Origin: Haloarcula argentinensis DSM 12282
GTDB lineage: Archaea; Halobacteriota; Halobacteria; Halobacteriales; Haloarculaceae
Reading direction: 5' to 3'
Assembly (NCBI GenBank): GCA_000336895.1
Contig: AOLX01000014.1
Location: 284,581 to 348,580 of the forward strand
DNA length: 64,000 nt
In this document: positions 1 through 7,673 of the stretch, piece by piece
How positions within the stretch are numbered: the stretch's first letter is position 1
How the letters are laid out: each line of letters opens with the position of its first letter
Translations under genes and position numbers: made by a program
Notes under the pieces: generated by a model
Told to the model about the DNA's origin: nothing
Database searches by the model: none
What the model saw: only the letters and a program-made list of their open reading frames with translations

Positions 1-1
1 C

Positions 2-751
2 AGGGCAACCGAGTACGAGGAGCCGACGACCTTCGACGTGGACCGCGAGCGGGCCCGGGAGATACTCGAATCCGATGCCCGGCGCGGGTCGAACCGGCTC
101 GGCGTGGAAGCGATGGAACTGCTCGACGCGTATGGGATTCCGACACCACAGGGTGATGTCGTCTCCTCGCCCGTCGAAGCGGAGGCTATCGCCGAGGAGA
201 TCGGCGATGATGTGGTGATGAAAATCGTCAGTCCGGACATTCTGCACAAGTCTGACATCGGCGGCGTCGAGGTCGCTGTCCCCGTCGAGGAGGTCCGTGA
301 CACCTACGAGGATCTCGTCGTCAGGGCGCGGAACTATCAGGAGGACGCGACGATTCTCGGCGTTCAGGTACAGGAGATGGTCGACCTCGACAACGGCGTC
401 GAGACGATTCTCGGGATGAACCGCGACCCGCAGTTCGGGCCGTTGCTGTTGTTCGGCCTCGGCGGTATTTTCGTCGAGGTACTCGAAGATAACACTGTCA
501 GTGTCGCCCCCGTCAGCGAGACCGAGGCGGAAGGGATGCTCGATGACATCGACTCTGCGCCGTTGTTACGCGGTGCCCGGGGCCGCGACCCCGTCGACGA
601 GGCCACGCTCGTCGAGACAATCCAGCGGCTCTCGCAACTCGTCACTGACTTCCCCGCAATCGTCGAACTGGACATCAACCCCCTCGTCGCGAGGCCCGAC
701 GGGGTGCAGGCGGTCGACCTGCGACTCACTCTCGACCAGGAGAAACTATGA
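2..751 (+). CDS. acd: Acetate-CoA ligase (ADP-forming), C-terminal ATP-grasp part; 5' truncated by window edge
   Basis: The reading frame is open to the first bases of the window, so this is the last roughly 249 codons of a longer gene. The piece is an ATP-grasp domain of the acyl-CoA synthetase (NDP-forming) family, with ILHKSDIGGVEV and GLGGIFVEVLED motifs and a closing ELDINPL strand. The family converts acyl-CoA, ADP and phosphate to acid, CoA and ATP, and in haloarchaea mainly forms acetate. Full fused alpha-beta enzymes are about 700 residues, so the CoA-binding and ligase domains should lie upstream. The stop overlaps the next gene's start by ATGA, which suggests one transcript. Substrate preference cannot be read from this part. 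Confidence 0.88.
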   Translation, partial: RATEYEEPTTFDVDRERAREILESDARRGSNRLGVEAMELLDAYGIPTPQGDVVSSPVEAEAIAEEIGDDVVMKIVSPDILHKSDIGGVEVAVPVEEVRDTYEDLVVRARNYQEDATILGVQVQEMVDLDNGVETILGMNRDPQFGPLLLFGLGGIFVEVLEDNTVSVAPVSETEAEGMLDDIDSAPLLRGARGRDPVDEATLVETIQRLSQLVTDFPAIVELDINPLVARPDGVQAVDLRLTLDQEKL

Positions 752-1824
752 CCGACACGAACACGCTACTCGTTACATCACTTGAGGACGGTATCGGCAA
801 GACGGCTATCACGCTCGCGCTCGCGACGCGTGCTCACGACGCGGGCTACGATGTCGGCTACATGAAGCCCAAGGGGACGCGCCTGCGGAGTGCGGTCGGC
901 AAGACGCGGGACGAGGACCCGATGCTCGCCCGCGAACTGCTCGATCTGGAGACCGACCTCCATGACATGGAGCCCATCGTCTACTCGCCGACGTTCATTC
1001 AGGAAGCCATCCGCGGGCGTGAGGACCCGGATGACCTCCGTGAGCGACTGCAAGAGGGCATCGAAACCTGTTCGGATGGAACCGATATGCTCCTTGTCGA
1101 GGGGAGCAGTGACCTAGCGACTGGCAGTATCGTCGACCTCACAGATATCGATATCGCGGAGTTGCTCGACGCCCGTGTGCTGTTAGTCACCGGCTACGAT
1201 ACGCCCAGTGACACGGACGAAATTCTGTCTGCGGCCCGAGCGATCGGTGATCGACTCGACGGCGTCCTGTTCAACGGCGTCACCGACGCGACGGTCGACG
1301 AACTCGCCGACGACGTGGTGCCGTTCCTCGAAGGCGAGGGCATTCCAGTCCACGGCATTCTGCCGCGTGACCGCTCGCTCGCCGGCGTCACCGTTGCCGA
1401 CCTCGCCCGGAACCTCGGTGCGGACATCCTCACTGGTGATGCCAACACCGATGTCCACGTCGAGCGGTTCAGCGTCGGCGCAATGAGCGGGAGCAGCGCG
1501 CTCGAACGCTTCCGGCGGACGCGCGATGCCGTCGTCGTCACCGGCGGCGACCGCTCGGAGGTTCAGACAGCAGCCCTCGAAGCGTCCGGTATCAACGCAC
1601 TCCTCCTCACTGGTGGATTCCAGCCCGCCAGTGCGGTCATCGGACAGGCGGCCGAGAAAAATGTCCCAGTGCTGTCAGTACAGTCGGATACACGGACGAC
1701 GATAGACAGAGTCGAGGAGGTCCTTCGGACCGGGCAGACCCGGAACGAGGCAACGGTCGACCGTATGCGGACGCTACTCGACGACGGTGTCGACGTCGGG
1801 TCACTGCTGTCAATCGACCTCTAG
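748..1824 (+). CDS. BioD-like P-loop protein with DRTGG domain (phosphotransacetylase-family N-terminal region)
   Basis: This 358-residue cytosolic protein has a dethiobiotin-synthetase-like P-loop domain at about residues 1-210, with a Walker A-like EDGIGKT near residues 13-19. A DRTGG domain follows at about 215-330 (VVTGGDRSE). It matches the N-terminal part of long bacterial phosphotransacetylases but lacks the catalytic acyl-transfer domain, so it is not expected to make acetyl phosphate. The ATGA overlap with the ADP-forming acetate-CoA ligase suggests a linked, perhaps regulatory, role in acetate or acyl-CoA metabolism. That role is an inference. The biochemical activity of this family is not known to me. 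Confidence 0.8.
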   Translation: MTDTNTLLVTSLEDGIGKTAITLALATRAHDAGYDVGYMKPKGTRLRSAVGKTRDEDPMLARELLDLETDLHDMEPIVYSPTFIQEAIRGREDPDDLRERLQEGIETCSDGTDMLLVEGSSDLATGSIVDLTDIDIAELLDARVLLVTGYDTPSDTDEILSAARAIGDRLDGVLFNGVTDATVDELADDVVPFLEGEGIPVHGILPRDRSLAGVTVADLARNLGADILTGDANTDVHVERFSVGAMSGSSALERFRRTRDAVVVTGGDRSEVQTAALEASGINALLLTGGFQPASAVIGQAAEKNVPVLSVQSDTRTTIDRVEEVLRTGQTRNEATVDRMRTLLDDGVDVGSLLSIDL

Positions 1825-1845
1825 CACCGTCATTTCGGCTGGGCG

Positions 1846-1990
1846 GTAGCCCGTTCCTAACGGAGCACGGGCCCGGGCTACGGGAAAATCTCCAGATGAA
1901 ACGTGCCTTACTATTTTAGTGATCGGTAGTCAAGTATCAGATGGAGCCTTACCGGCTCCGTAGTGTCACACGACGGGGGTTTGCCCCCGT
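1846..1990. terminator. Three stem-loops in a convergent intergenic region
   Basis: Three strong inverted repeats lie between the convergent ends of the DRTGG gene and bioD. They are GTAGCCCG/CGGGCTAC (1846-1853 with 1874-1881), an 8-bp stem with one wobble pair around GGAGCC/GGCTCC (1941-1948 with 1954-1961), and ACGGGGG/CCCCCGT with a 4-base loop (1973-1990). They probably help end transcription from both sides. The plus-strand side has no long T tract, so classical intrinsic termination is uncertain. A small structured RNA is another possibility. Confidence 0.4.
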
Positions 1991-2022
1991 TCTATCCCCT
2001 TTGCTCGGCCACGTATCGGCGG

Positions 2023-2757
2023 TTACTGATCGATAGCCTGCTGCAACACCGACTGCGGGAGATGCGCTCTGAGTCCGTCAATTACGCTAGCAGACGAATC
2101 TATCTCAAGCGGTGGCATCGGCCAGACAGTGCACCCGGTCATCCGTTCGATAACGCCCGGATTCGTGCGCTCAGCGGTCGTCGCGCCTTCGTACTCGTTG
2201 AGAACGACACCGACGACCGGCACACCTCTCCGGCGGAGTGCCTGAACCGTCAGCGCCGTGTGATTCAGTGTTCCAAGCCCCGAACGCGCGACGACCAGCG
2301 CCGGAAGCCCGACATCCGCAACGAGGTCGATGACCTCTCGGTCGTCCGCGAGCGGGACACGCAGGCCACCGATACCTTCGACGACAGCCGTCTCGCTTCC
2401 TGCCACGACATCGGCAACCCCGTCACGGATCGACTCGTAGGAAAGCGTGACATCATCGGCTGCTTCCCTCGCGGCCACTTCCGGTGCTAGCGGGGGAGAC
2501 AACCGTTGTAGACAGACTGCGGCGTCCGCCGTGCCACAGACGGACTCGACGAACGCCGCGTCGTCATCAGGCGGATAGCCGGTCTGACAGGGCTTAACTG
2601 CGACGGCGGCTGTCCCCACCTCCCGCAGCCAGCCCGTGAGCCCGGCGGTCACGACCGTCTTGCCGACGCCGGTGTCAGTGCCGACGACGAAGACGCCGTC
2701 CTCGGCGATGCGGCCGGTCCCGCCTTCCGGTTTCGACTCGTCGCTCGTCTCGCTCAC
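2023..2757 (-). CDS. bioD: Dethiobiotin synthase
   Basis: The enzyme closes the ureido ring: 7,8-diaminopelargonic acid, CO2 and ATP give dethiobiotin. The protein is about 244 residues and has the P-loop GTDTGVGKT, the substrate-side KPCQTG motif and EGIGGLRVPL, which matches the family EGAGG-VPL signature. A GTG at 2757 is chosen as start. It overlaps the bioF stop as GTGA, and the sequence before it looks non-homologous. This is the last gene of the bioB-bioU-bioF-bioD operon, read on the minus strand. Its end faces the DRTGG gene across a hairpin-rich spacer. Length and motifs are normal. Confidence 0.93.
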   Translation of the reverse strand: MSETSDESKPEGGTGRIAEDGVFVVGTDTGVGKTVVTAGLTGWLREVGTAAVAVKPCQTGYPPDDDAAFVESVCGTADAAVCLQRLSPPLAPEVAAREAADDVTLSYESIRDGVADVVAGSETAVVEGIGGLRVPLADDREVIDLVADVGLPALVVARSGLGTLNHTALTVQALRRRGVPVVGVVLNEYEGATTAERTNPGVIERMTGCTVWPMPPLEIDSSASVIDGLRAHLPQSVLQQAIDQ

Positions 2758-3956
2758 AGCACGCCCACCTCCCTGCCGGCAGTCCGGAAGGCATCGAGAC
2801 ACTGCGCGATGTCGTCGGCGGTGTGTGTCGCCATCGGCGCGACCCGGATACGAGAGGTGCCCTCAGGGACCGTCGGCGGCCGGATCGCGGGCGCGACGAT
2901 ACCGTGGTCGCGCAGGCGGTCGGCCAGTTCCAGCGCGTCGCCGCGGTCACCGACGACTACCGGGAGGATATGTGTCTCGCCAAGCACCTCGTAGCCCATC
3001 GTCTCCAGACCATCCCTGAGTGTCGCCACGGTGTCCCAGAGTTCCGTCGTCCGTTCGGTCTCACGAGCGATTCGCAGCGCCTCGCGTGCCGCCGCGGCGT
3101 TCGGCGGGGAGAGTCCGGTCGAGAAGACGAACGACCGCGCGGCGTTCAGCAGATACTCGATGAGCACCTCGTCGCCGGCGATGTAGCCGCCTTGGCTCGC
3201 CAGTGCCTTCGACAGGGTGCCTAACTGCACATCGACATGGTCGCTCAGCCCCTCGCGTTGGACGACGCCGCCGGCACTGTCGCCGAACAGTCCGGTCGCG
3301 TGTGCTTCGTCGACCATCAGCCACGCGCCGTACTCGTCGACGGCGTCACAGATGGCCGACAGGGGCGCGATGTCTCCGTCCATCGAGAACACCGAATCGG
3401 TGACCACGAGCCACTGTTCGTCCTCGTCGATATCAGCCGCTCGCGTGGCCAGTTTCGCTCGCAAGTCGTCCGGGTCACAGTGGTCGTAGACGACTGTCTC
3501 GCTGGCCCCGACGCGACAGCCGTCGATAATCGAGGCGTGGTTCAGTTCGTCGGAGAAGACGACGTCCGGGGCCAGCGCATCGATAGTCCCGATGTTGGCC
3601 GCGTAGCCAGACGAAAACACCAAGGCCCGCTCGGTCCCTTTCGAGGCCGCGAGATCGCGCTCTAGCCCGCGGTGGGCTTGCGTGTCACCAGTGACCAGCC
3701 GTGAGGCCCCGGCACCAGTTCCAACAGTCCGTGCGCCCAGTTCAGCTGCCCGCTGGACCCGGCTGTCGTCGGCCAGCCCGAGGTAGTTGTTCGCGGCGAA
3801 AACGACTACTTCATCCCCAAACTGCGGGGGCTCTCCTTTCGGGTCGTCGGCGAATCGGGTCCGCGCCGAGACGGATTCGGCGACTTCCAGATGCCGGCGG
3901 AGGTTCTGTGCCTCGCGCTGTTCGAGTCGGTCGTTCAGGTCGAAGCCGTGAGTCAT
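2754..3956 (-). CDS. bioF: 8-amino-7-oxononanoate synthase
   Basis: This is a PLP-dependent alpha-oxoamine synthase that condenses a pimeloyl thioester with L-alanine to give 8-amino-7-oxononanoate (KAPA). The visible motifs are GTGAGASR, SDELNHASIIDG, VDEAHATG for the cofactor ring, and TLSKALASQGG with the Schiff-base lysine. The start is set at the ATG at 3956 (MTHGFDLNDR), which fits homologue N-termini better than an ATG five codons upstream. It is 21 bases downstream of the BioU-like gene and overlaps bioD by four bases. Confusion with 2-amino-3-ketobutyrate ligase is possible for the family, but the biotin operon settles it. Confidence 0.93.
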   Translation of the reverse strand: MTHGFDLNDRLEQREAQNLRRHLEVAESVSARTRFADDPKGEPPQFGDEVVVFAANNYLGLADDSRVQRAAELGARTVGTGAGASRLVTGDTQAHRGLERDLAASKGTERALVFSSGYAANIGTIDALAPDVVFSDELNHASIIDGCRVGASETVVYDHCDPDDLRAKLATRAADIDEDEQWLVVTDSVFSMDGDIAPLSAICDAVDEYGAWLMVDEAHATGLFGDSAGGVVQREGLSDHVDVQLGTLSKALASQGGYIAGDEVLIEYLLNAARSFVFSTGLSPPNAAAAREALRIARETERTTELWDTVATLRDGLETMGYEVLGETHILPVVVGDRGDALELADRLRDHGIVAPAIRPPTVPEGTSRIRVAPMATHTADDIAQCLDAFRTAGREVGVL

Positions 3957-3977
3957 GCAAAGCAAAATCAAGCGGTC

Positions 3978-5084
3978 TCAGAAGCCAGGCATCAGATCGG
4001 CGGGGCCGAACACGCCGTAGTGTCCGGCGCGGTTGTTCCGGACGCCGGCTTTCAGATAGCCCAGCGCCGGCCCGTTGACGTTGGCTTCCATGCTCGTCGC
4101 GTCGTCCAGTTCGAAGGTGTTTGTGCCGGTCTCGCCGTCGAAGGTCGTGCCCGTCACGCTGACCGTCGTCGTCGTCGGTTTCTCGTCCGAGCGCACATCG
4201 AGGACGCCGCCGACGTGGACATCATCGGCATCGCAGATTCCCGCACGCTCCAGTAGCACGTCGTCAGCGTGCTCCATATCGTGGAATTCCAGCACACCAT
4301 CGTGCTCGTCGATGAGGGCCTCGATTTCCGCTTCGCTCATCTCCCGGGCCGTCTCGATGTCGTAGCCGTCGAGATGGGCGATGTCCTCCCGAACCGTCCC
4401 GCGGTTGTCCTCGTAACCGGACTTGAGGCCGACGCCCCACCAGATCTCGACTTCCTCGACCTCGACGAAGGACTGGGCGGCCAGCGCCGCCGCACCGGTC
4501 AGGAAGCCGGGGGTCGCGCCAGCACCGCAAACGAACGTGATGCCCGACTCTTTCAGCAGATCCTCGCGGTCGTCGAGCATCCCGATGACACGGGAGCGTT
4601 TGAGCACGTCGATCATGACGCCCTCATAGTCGGCCCCGGCGAATCGCTCGGCCACACGCGGGATGAAGTCGTGTTCGAGGTTCGGTAGCGCCAGCAGGAC
4701 GGCGTCGATGGCGTCGCTCTCGGCGATAATGTCGTCGATGGGCGTTTCCGTCGGCTCGCCCTGCGAACTGGCAACGATACCGGCCTGCTCGCCGTGCTGT
4801 TTGACGCCGCCGCCACCTCCTTCGACAGCGGCCGCACCGCCGTCCGAGGCGTAGTCGTCAGCGGGTGTCGCGGGCGTCGTCCCGGACGCGTCCTCAGGCC
4901 CACTTGCGATGTTGCCTTCCGTCGCCTCCAGCAGTTCGTCTACGTCGAGGCCACTGTGGTCAATAGCCACACCGTTGCGGTCACAGGCTGCGACCGCGGT
5001 GAGGCCGTCCTTGTGCTGTGAAACTTCAAGCGTCCGCCGTCCGATACCACCGGTTCCAAGCACTGCAAAGCGTATGTCGTCCAT
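3978..5084 (-). CDS. bioU: Saccharopine dehydrogenase-like oxidoreductase, probable BioU (KAPA to DAPA step)
   Basis: This NAD(P)-dependent oxidoreductase has an N-terminal Rossmann motif (GTGGIGRR, residues 10-17) and a saccharopine-dehydrogenase-like body. It sits between bioB and bioF, where a gene for the 7,8-diaminopelargonate step would be expected. No bioA is present. From memory, cyanobacterial BioU is a saccharopine-dehydrogenase-like suicide enzyme that donates the amino group of its own Lys124. Here the lysine in the motif DVLKRSR is residue 162. An acidic, Gly-rich insert of about 38 residues (roughly 62-100) would account for the shift. The insert is probably a surface loop suited to high salt. 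The BioU assignment is an inference from family, context and the aligned lysine. Confidence 0.78.
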   Translation of the reverse strand: MDDIRFAVLGTGGIGRRTLEVSQHKDGLTAVAACDRNGVAIDHSGLDVDELLEATEGNIASGPEDASGTTPATPADDYASDGGAAAVEGGGGGVKQHGEQAGIVASSQGEPTETPIDDIIAESDAIDAVLLALPNLEHDFIPRVAERFAGADYEGVMIDVLKRSRVIGMLDDREDLLKESGITFVCGAGATPGFLTGAAALAAQSFVEVEEVEIWWGVGLKSGYEDNRGTVREDIAHLDGYDIETAREMSEAEIEALIDEHDGVLEFHDMEHADDVLLERAGICDADDVHVGGVLDVRSDEKPTTTTVSVTGTTFDGETGTNTFELDDATSMEANVNGPALGYLKAGVRNNRAGHYGVFGPADLMPGF

Positions 5085-5086
5085 TG

Positions 5087-6202
5087 TCAGTCGTCGGATT
5101 TGAGCTCTGATTTGGTCTGTGCTGTCCCTGCCGCCGTCTCGGTTTCTGTCTCGTCAGCCGCGCGTTCTTTGACCGCCTCGGGGTCGAACTCGTTTGCGTC
5201 GGTGTTCGGTTCGAGCCCGGCCTCTTCCATGATTTCGAGGTCGTCGGCCGCCGTCTGTCCCTCGGTAGTGAGATAATCACCGGTGAGGATGCCGTCCGCG
5301 CCGGCCTCCAGTGCGGCCACCTGTCCGTCGGTGTCAAGGTTGACCTCGCGTCCGCCGGTCAGGCGCACGCGGGACTCCGGATGGAGCAGGCGGTACACCG
5401 CGATGGTCTTGACGACCTCCTCGGTCGTGATGTCGGGTAGCCCCTGTTCAGCCATGGGGGTGCCAGCGACCGGATTCAGGATGTTCACCGGAAGCGAGGA
5501 GATGCCGATGTCCTGCAGGGCCATCGCCGCGTCGACCCTGTCGGTCGGTGATTCGCCCATTCCAAGGATGACTCCGGCACAGAGGTCCATGCCGGCGTCC
5601 TTGGCGACCCGGAGCGTCTCGACCCGCTTCTCGAAGGTGTGGGTCTGGACGACCTCCGGGAAGTACCGGGGCGAGGTCTCGATGTTGTGATTGTAGTGGT
5701 TGAGCCCTTCATCAGCCAGAATTGCGGCCTCCTCCTCCGTGAGGATGCCGAGGCTGGCGTCGACCTCCACGTCCGTCTCGTCGCGGACCAGACGGATGGC
5801 TTCGAGGACCTCCTCCCACTCCTCCGGGCGGTTCTCCTTGGAGACGCCTTTCTCGGCGACGACGATACCGAACCGCTGTGCGCCGTCGCGTTCGGCGCGT
5901 TTTGCAGCTTCGAGTATCTTCTCCGGGCCGAGAAAGCCGTAGTTGTCGATGCCGGTGTCGAAGTGGACCGACTGGGCACAGAAGCCACAGTCCTCCGCGC
6001 AGTTCCCGGCTTTGGCGTTCACAATCGAACACGCGTCGACGGTGTCGTCACCTAATTGCGTGCGCACGTAGTCGGCCCCGGCCGCCAGATCGTCGACCGG
6101 CTGTGCGATGAGAGCCAGCCCGTCCCGTCGGTCGAGGCGCTCGCCGTCCAGCACGCGTGCGACGGCGTCGTCTACCGTTTGGTTACCCGTCTCGTAAACC
6201 AC
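5087..6202 (-). CDS. bioB: Biotin synthase (radical SAM)
   Basis: The enzyme inserts sulfur into dethiobiotin using a radical SAM 4Fe-4S cluster and a sacrificial 2Fe-2S cluster. The radical SAM motif is GNCAEDCGFCAQS (CxxxCxxC). NHNIETSP and the cluster-arginine motif RLTGGREV are also present. The start is set at a GTG at 6202. An upstream in-frame ATG (6268) would add 22 residues that look unlike the family. The C-terminus carries a long acidic tail, typical of halophiles. It is the first gene of the operon and ends two bases before the BioU-like gene. The divergent neighbour is coxC. Confidence 0.92.
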   Translation of the reverse strand: MVYETGNQTVDDAVARVLDGERLDRRDGLALIAQPVDDLAAGADYVRTQLGDDTVDACSIVNAKAGNCAEDCGFCAQSVHFDTGIDNYGFLGPEKILEAAKRAERDGAQRFGIVVAEKGVSKENRPEEWEEVLEAIRLVRDETDVEVDASLGILTEEEAAILADEGLNHYNHNIETSPRYFPEVVQTHTFEKRVETLRVAKDAGMDLCAGVILGMGESPTDRVDAAMALQDIGISSLPVNILNPVAGTPMAEQGLPDITTEEVVKTIAVYRLLHPESRVRLTGGREVNLDTDGQVAALEAGADGILTGDYLTTEGQTAADDLEIMEEAGLEPNTDANEFDPEAVKERAADETETETAAGTAQTKSELKSDD

Positions 6203-6307
6203 ACTCTCGGTGTCGGTTGACGGTCTGATAAAGATTCGGGTAGATCGCACAACTGAAGCGCCACTCATGGGGGTATCGTTTTACCGGACCCACTGCTACA
6301 CGTTCAC

Positions 6308-7123
6308 ATGGCTGGTTCGACGGAGGCGGGAGCCGAGCACGCCGCTGAAGACGGCCACGAACACCGAAGTCGGTGGCCACTGATAGCTGCAATCGGCGCC
6401 GCGTCGCTGTATCTGGGCGTTGGGCTGGTATTTGTCGGGCTCGATCTGGTCCCGTCTGTGGTCCCGATTGTCCTCGGCGGCGCTGGTGCGATTGGCCTGC
6501 TGACCGGACTCGTCGGGTGGGCCAACGAGGCGTTCATCGCCGATTACGTCCGGAACCGCGGGGACGGCGGTTCCGGCTTGTATGCGACGACGATGATTCT
6601 GTTTCTCGTTTCCGACGTGGCGACATTCTCGGCGGGCTTCGTCTATTACGCCTTCATCCGGGCCGGGTCGTGGCCGCCAGCCAACCTCCCGCCGCTGCTC
6701 GGCTCGCTGGTGGTCATCAACACGGCGTTGCTGCTCGCAAGCAGCGTGACGCTCCACTACGGGCACGAGGCGCTCGAAGGTGGGAACCGTCGGCGATTCC
6801 TCGGTCTGCTCGGGGTGACGCTCGCGCTCGGGGTCGTCTTCCTCGCCGGACAGGTGTACGAGTACTACGAGTTCGTTGCCGTGGAGGGGTTCGGCATCGG
6901 TTCGGGCGCGTTCGGGAGCGCGTTCTACGGCCTGACCGGTCTCCACGGTCTGCACGTCGTGCTCGGCGTCCTGCTGCTTGCTATCGCGTTCGGTCGCGCG
7001 CTCCGGGGCCATTACACGCCCGAGCGGGACACGGCTATCCGGACCACGTCGCTGTACTGGCACTTCGTCGACCTCGTGTGGGTGTTCCTTGTCGTCGTGC
7101 TGTACGTCGGTGCTGCGCTCTGA
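6308..7123 (+). CDS. coxC: Cytochrome c oxidase subunit III
   Basis: A 271-residue membrane protein with about seven hydrophobic segments. It carries family signatures such as GLHGLHVVLG and the C-terminal SLYWHFVDLVWVFL. Subunit III supports stable proton pumping by the aa3-type oxidase but holds no metal. The N-terminal 25 residues are hydrophilic and His/Glu-rich. It is divergent from bioB and convergent with the coxA strand, so it must be transcribed separately from coxA. Length and composition are normal for the family. Confidence 0.92.
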   Translation: MAGSTEAGAEHAAEDGHEHRSRWPLIAAIGAASLYLGVGLVFVGLDLVPSVVPIVLGGAGAIGLLTGLVGWANEAFIADYVRNRGDGGSGLYATTMILFLVSDVATFSAGFVYYAFIRAGSWPPANLPPLLGSLVVINTALLLASSVTLHYGHEALEGGNRRRFLGLLGVTLALGVVFLAGQVYEYYEFVAVEGFGIGSGAFGSAFYGLTGLHGLHVVLGVLLLAIAFGRALRGHYTPERDTAIRTTSLYWHFVDLVWVFLVVVLYVGAAL

Positions 7124-7145
7124 GCGACCACCGAACGTGGGACCG

Positions 7146-7670
7146 CTACTCCGACCGGCCGGCCCGCTGGTCCAACCGCACCAGCCGCCGGTACAGTGGC
7201 GGGGCCAGCACGCCGAGGAACCCGAGCGCGATTGCGAACACCCCGAGCGGGAACTGGAGCGGCGCGGCCGCGAAGCAGGTGTTCTCCGCGACGATGGTCA
7301 CGTAGTACTCTTCACCTTCGTAGGTAACAACTGCCCCGCGGCGGAAGGCATCGGCGTTGGGCACGCTGCCGACGACCTGCTCCTCACCGACCGGGTCGTC
7401 TACAGCCGTCAGAAAGGCCGTTTGTTCGGCCGAGGAGAGTTCCTCGAAGGCCAACTGTGGGAGCCGCGGTCCCGGTCCGCCTCCGCTGAACCGCTCGGCC
7501 GTCCGTTCTGGCTCTTCCACGCCGATAGTCGGGTTGCCACAGTTCTCCAGATCCGGCTCGACGAGTGCGTAGCCGCCCGGCACCGCTCCGGCGATACCGA
7601 CCGCAATGAGCAGGACCCCGATGAAAGGCGCGAGATACTGGAACACGAACGAGTCAGCACCGTAACTCAT
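7146..7670 (-). CDS. Membrane protein of unknown function in the cytochrome oxidase locus
   Basis: I do not recognise this 174-residue protein by function. It has one hydrophobic helix near residues 12-32, an extra-membrane stretch of about 90 residues with two cysteines (LENCGNP and ENTCFAA), a second helix near 140-160 and a basic cytosolic tail (YRRLVRLDQR). Its ATG is three bases after the coxA stop on the same strand, so it is very probably co-transcribed with coxA. An accessory or assembly role in the oxidase is a guess from context only. The two cysteines could form a disulfide or bind metal. Confidence 0.7.
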   Translation of the reverse strand: MSYGADSFVFQYLAPFIGVLLIAVGIAGAVPGGYALVEPDLENCGNPTIGVEEPERTAERFSGGGPGPRLPQLAFEELSSAEQTAFLTAVDDPVGEEQVVGSVPNADAFRRGAVVTYEGEEYYVTIVAENTCFAAAPLQFPLGVFAIALGFLGVLAPPLYRRLVRLDQRAGRSE

Positions 7671-7673
7671 CGG

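Noticed and set aside
1963..2490. Plus-strand frame opposite bioD
   Set aside because: Antisense shadow caused by high GC and biased third positions. bioD on the minus strand has clear motifs.
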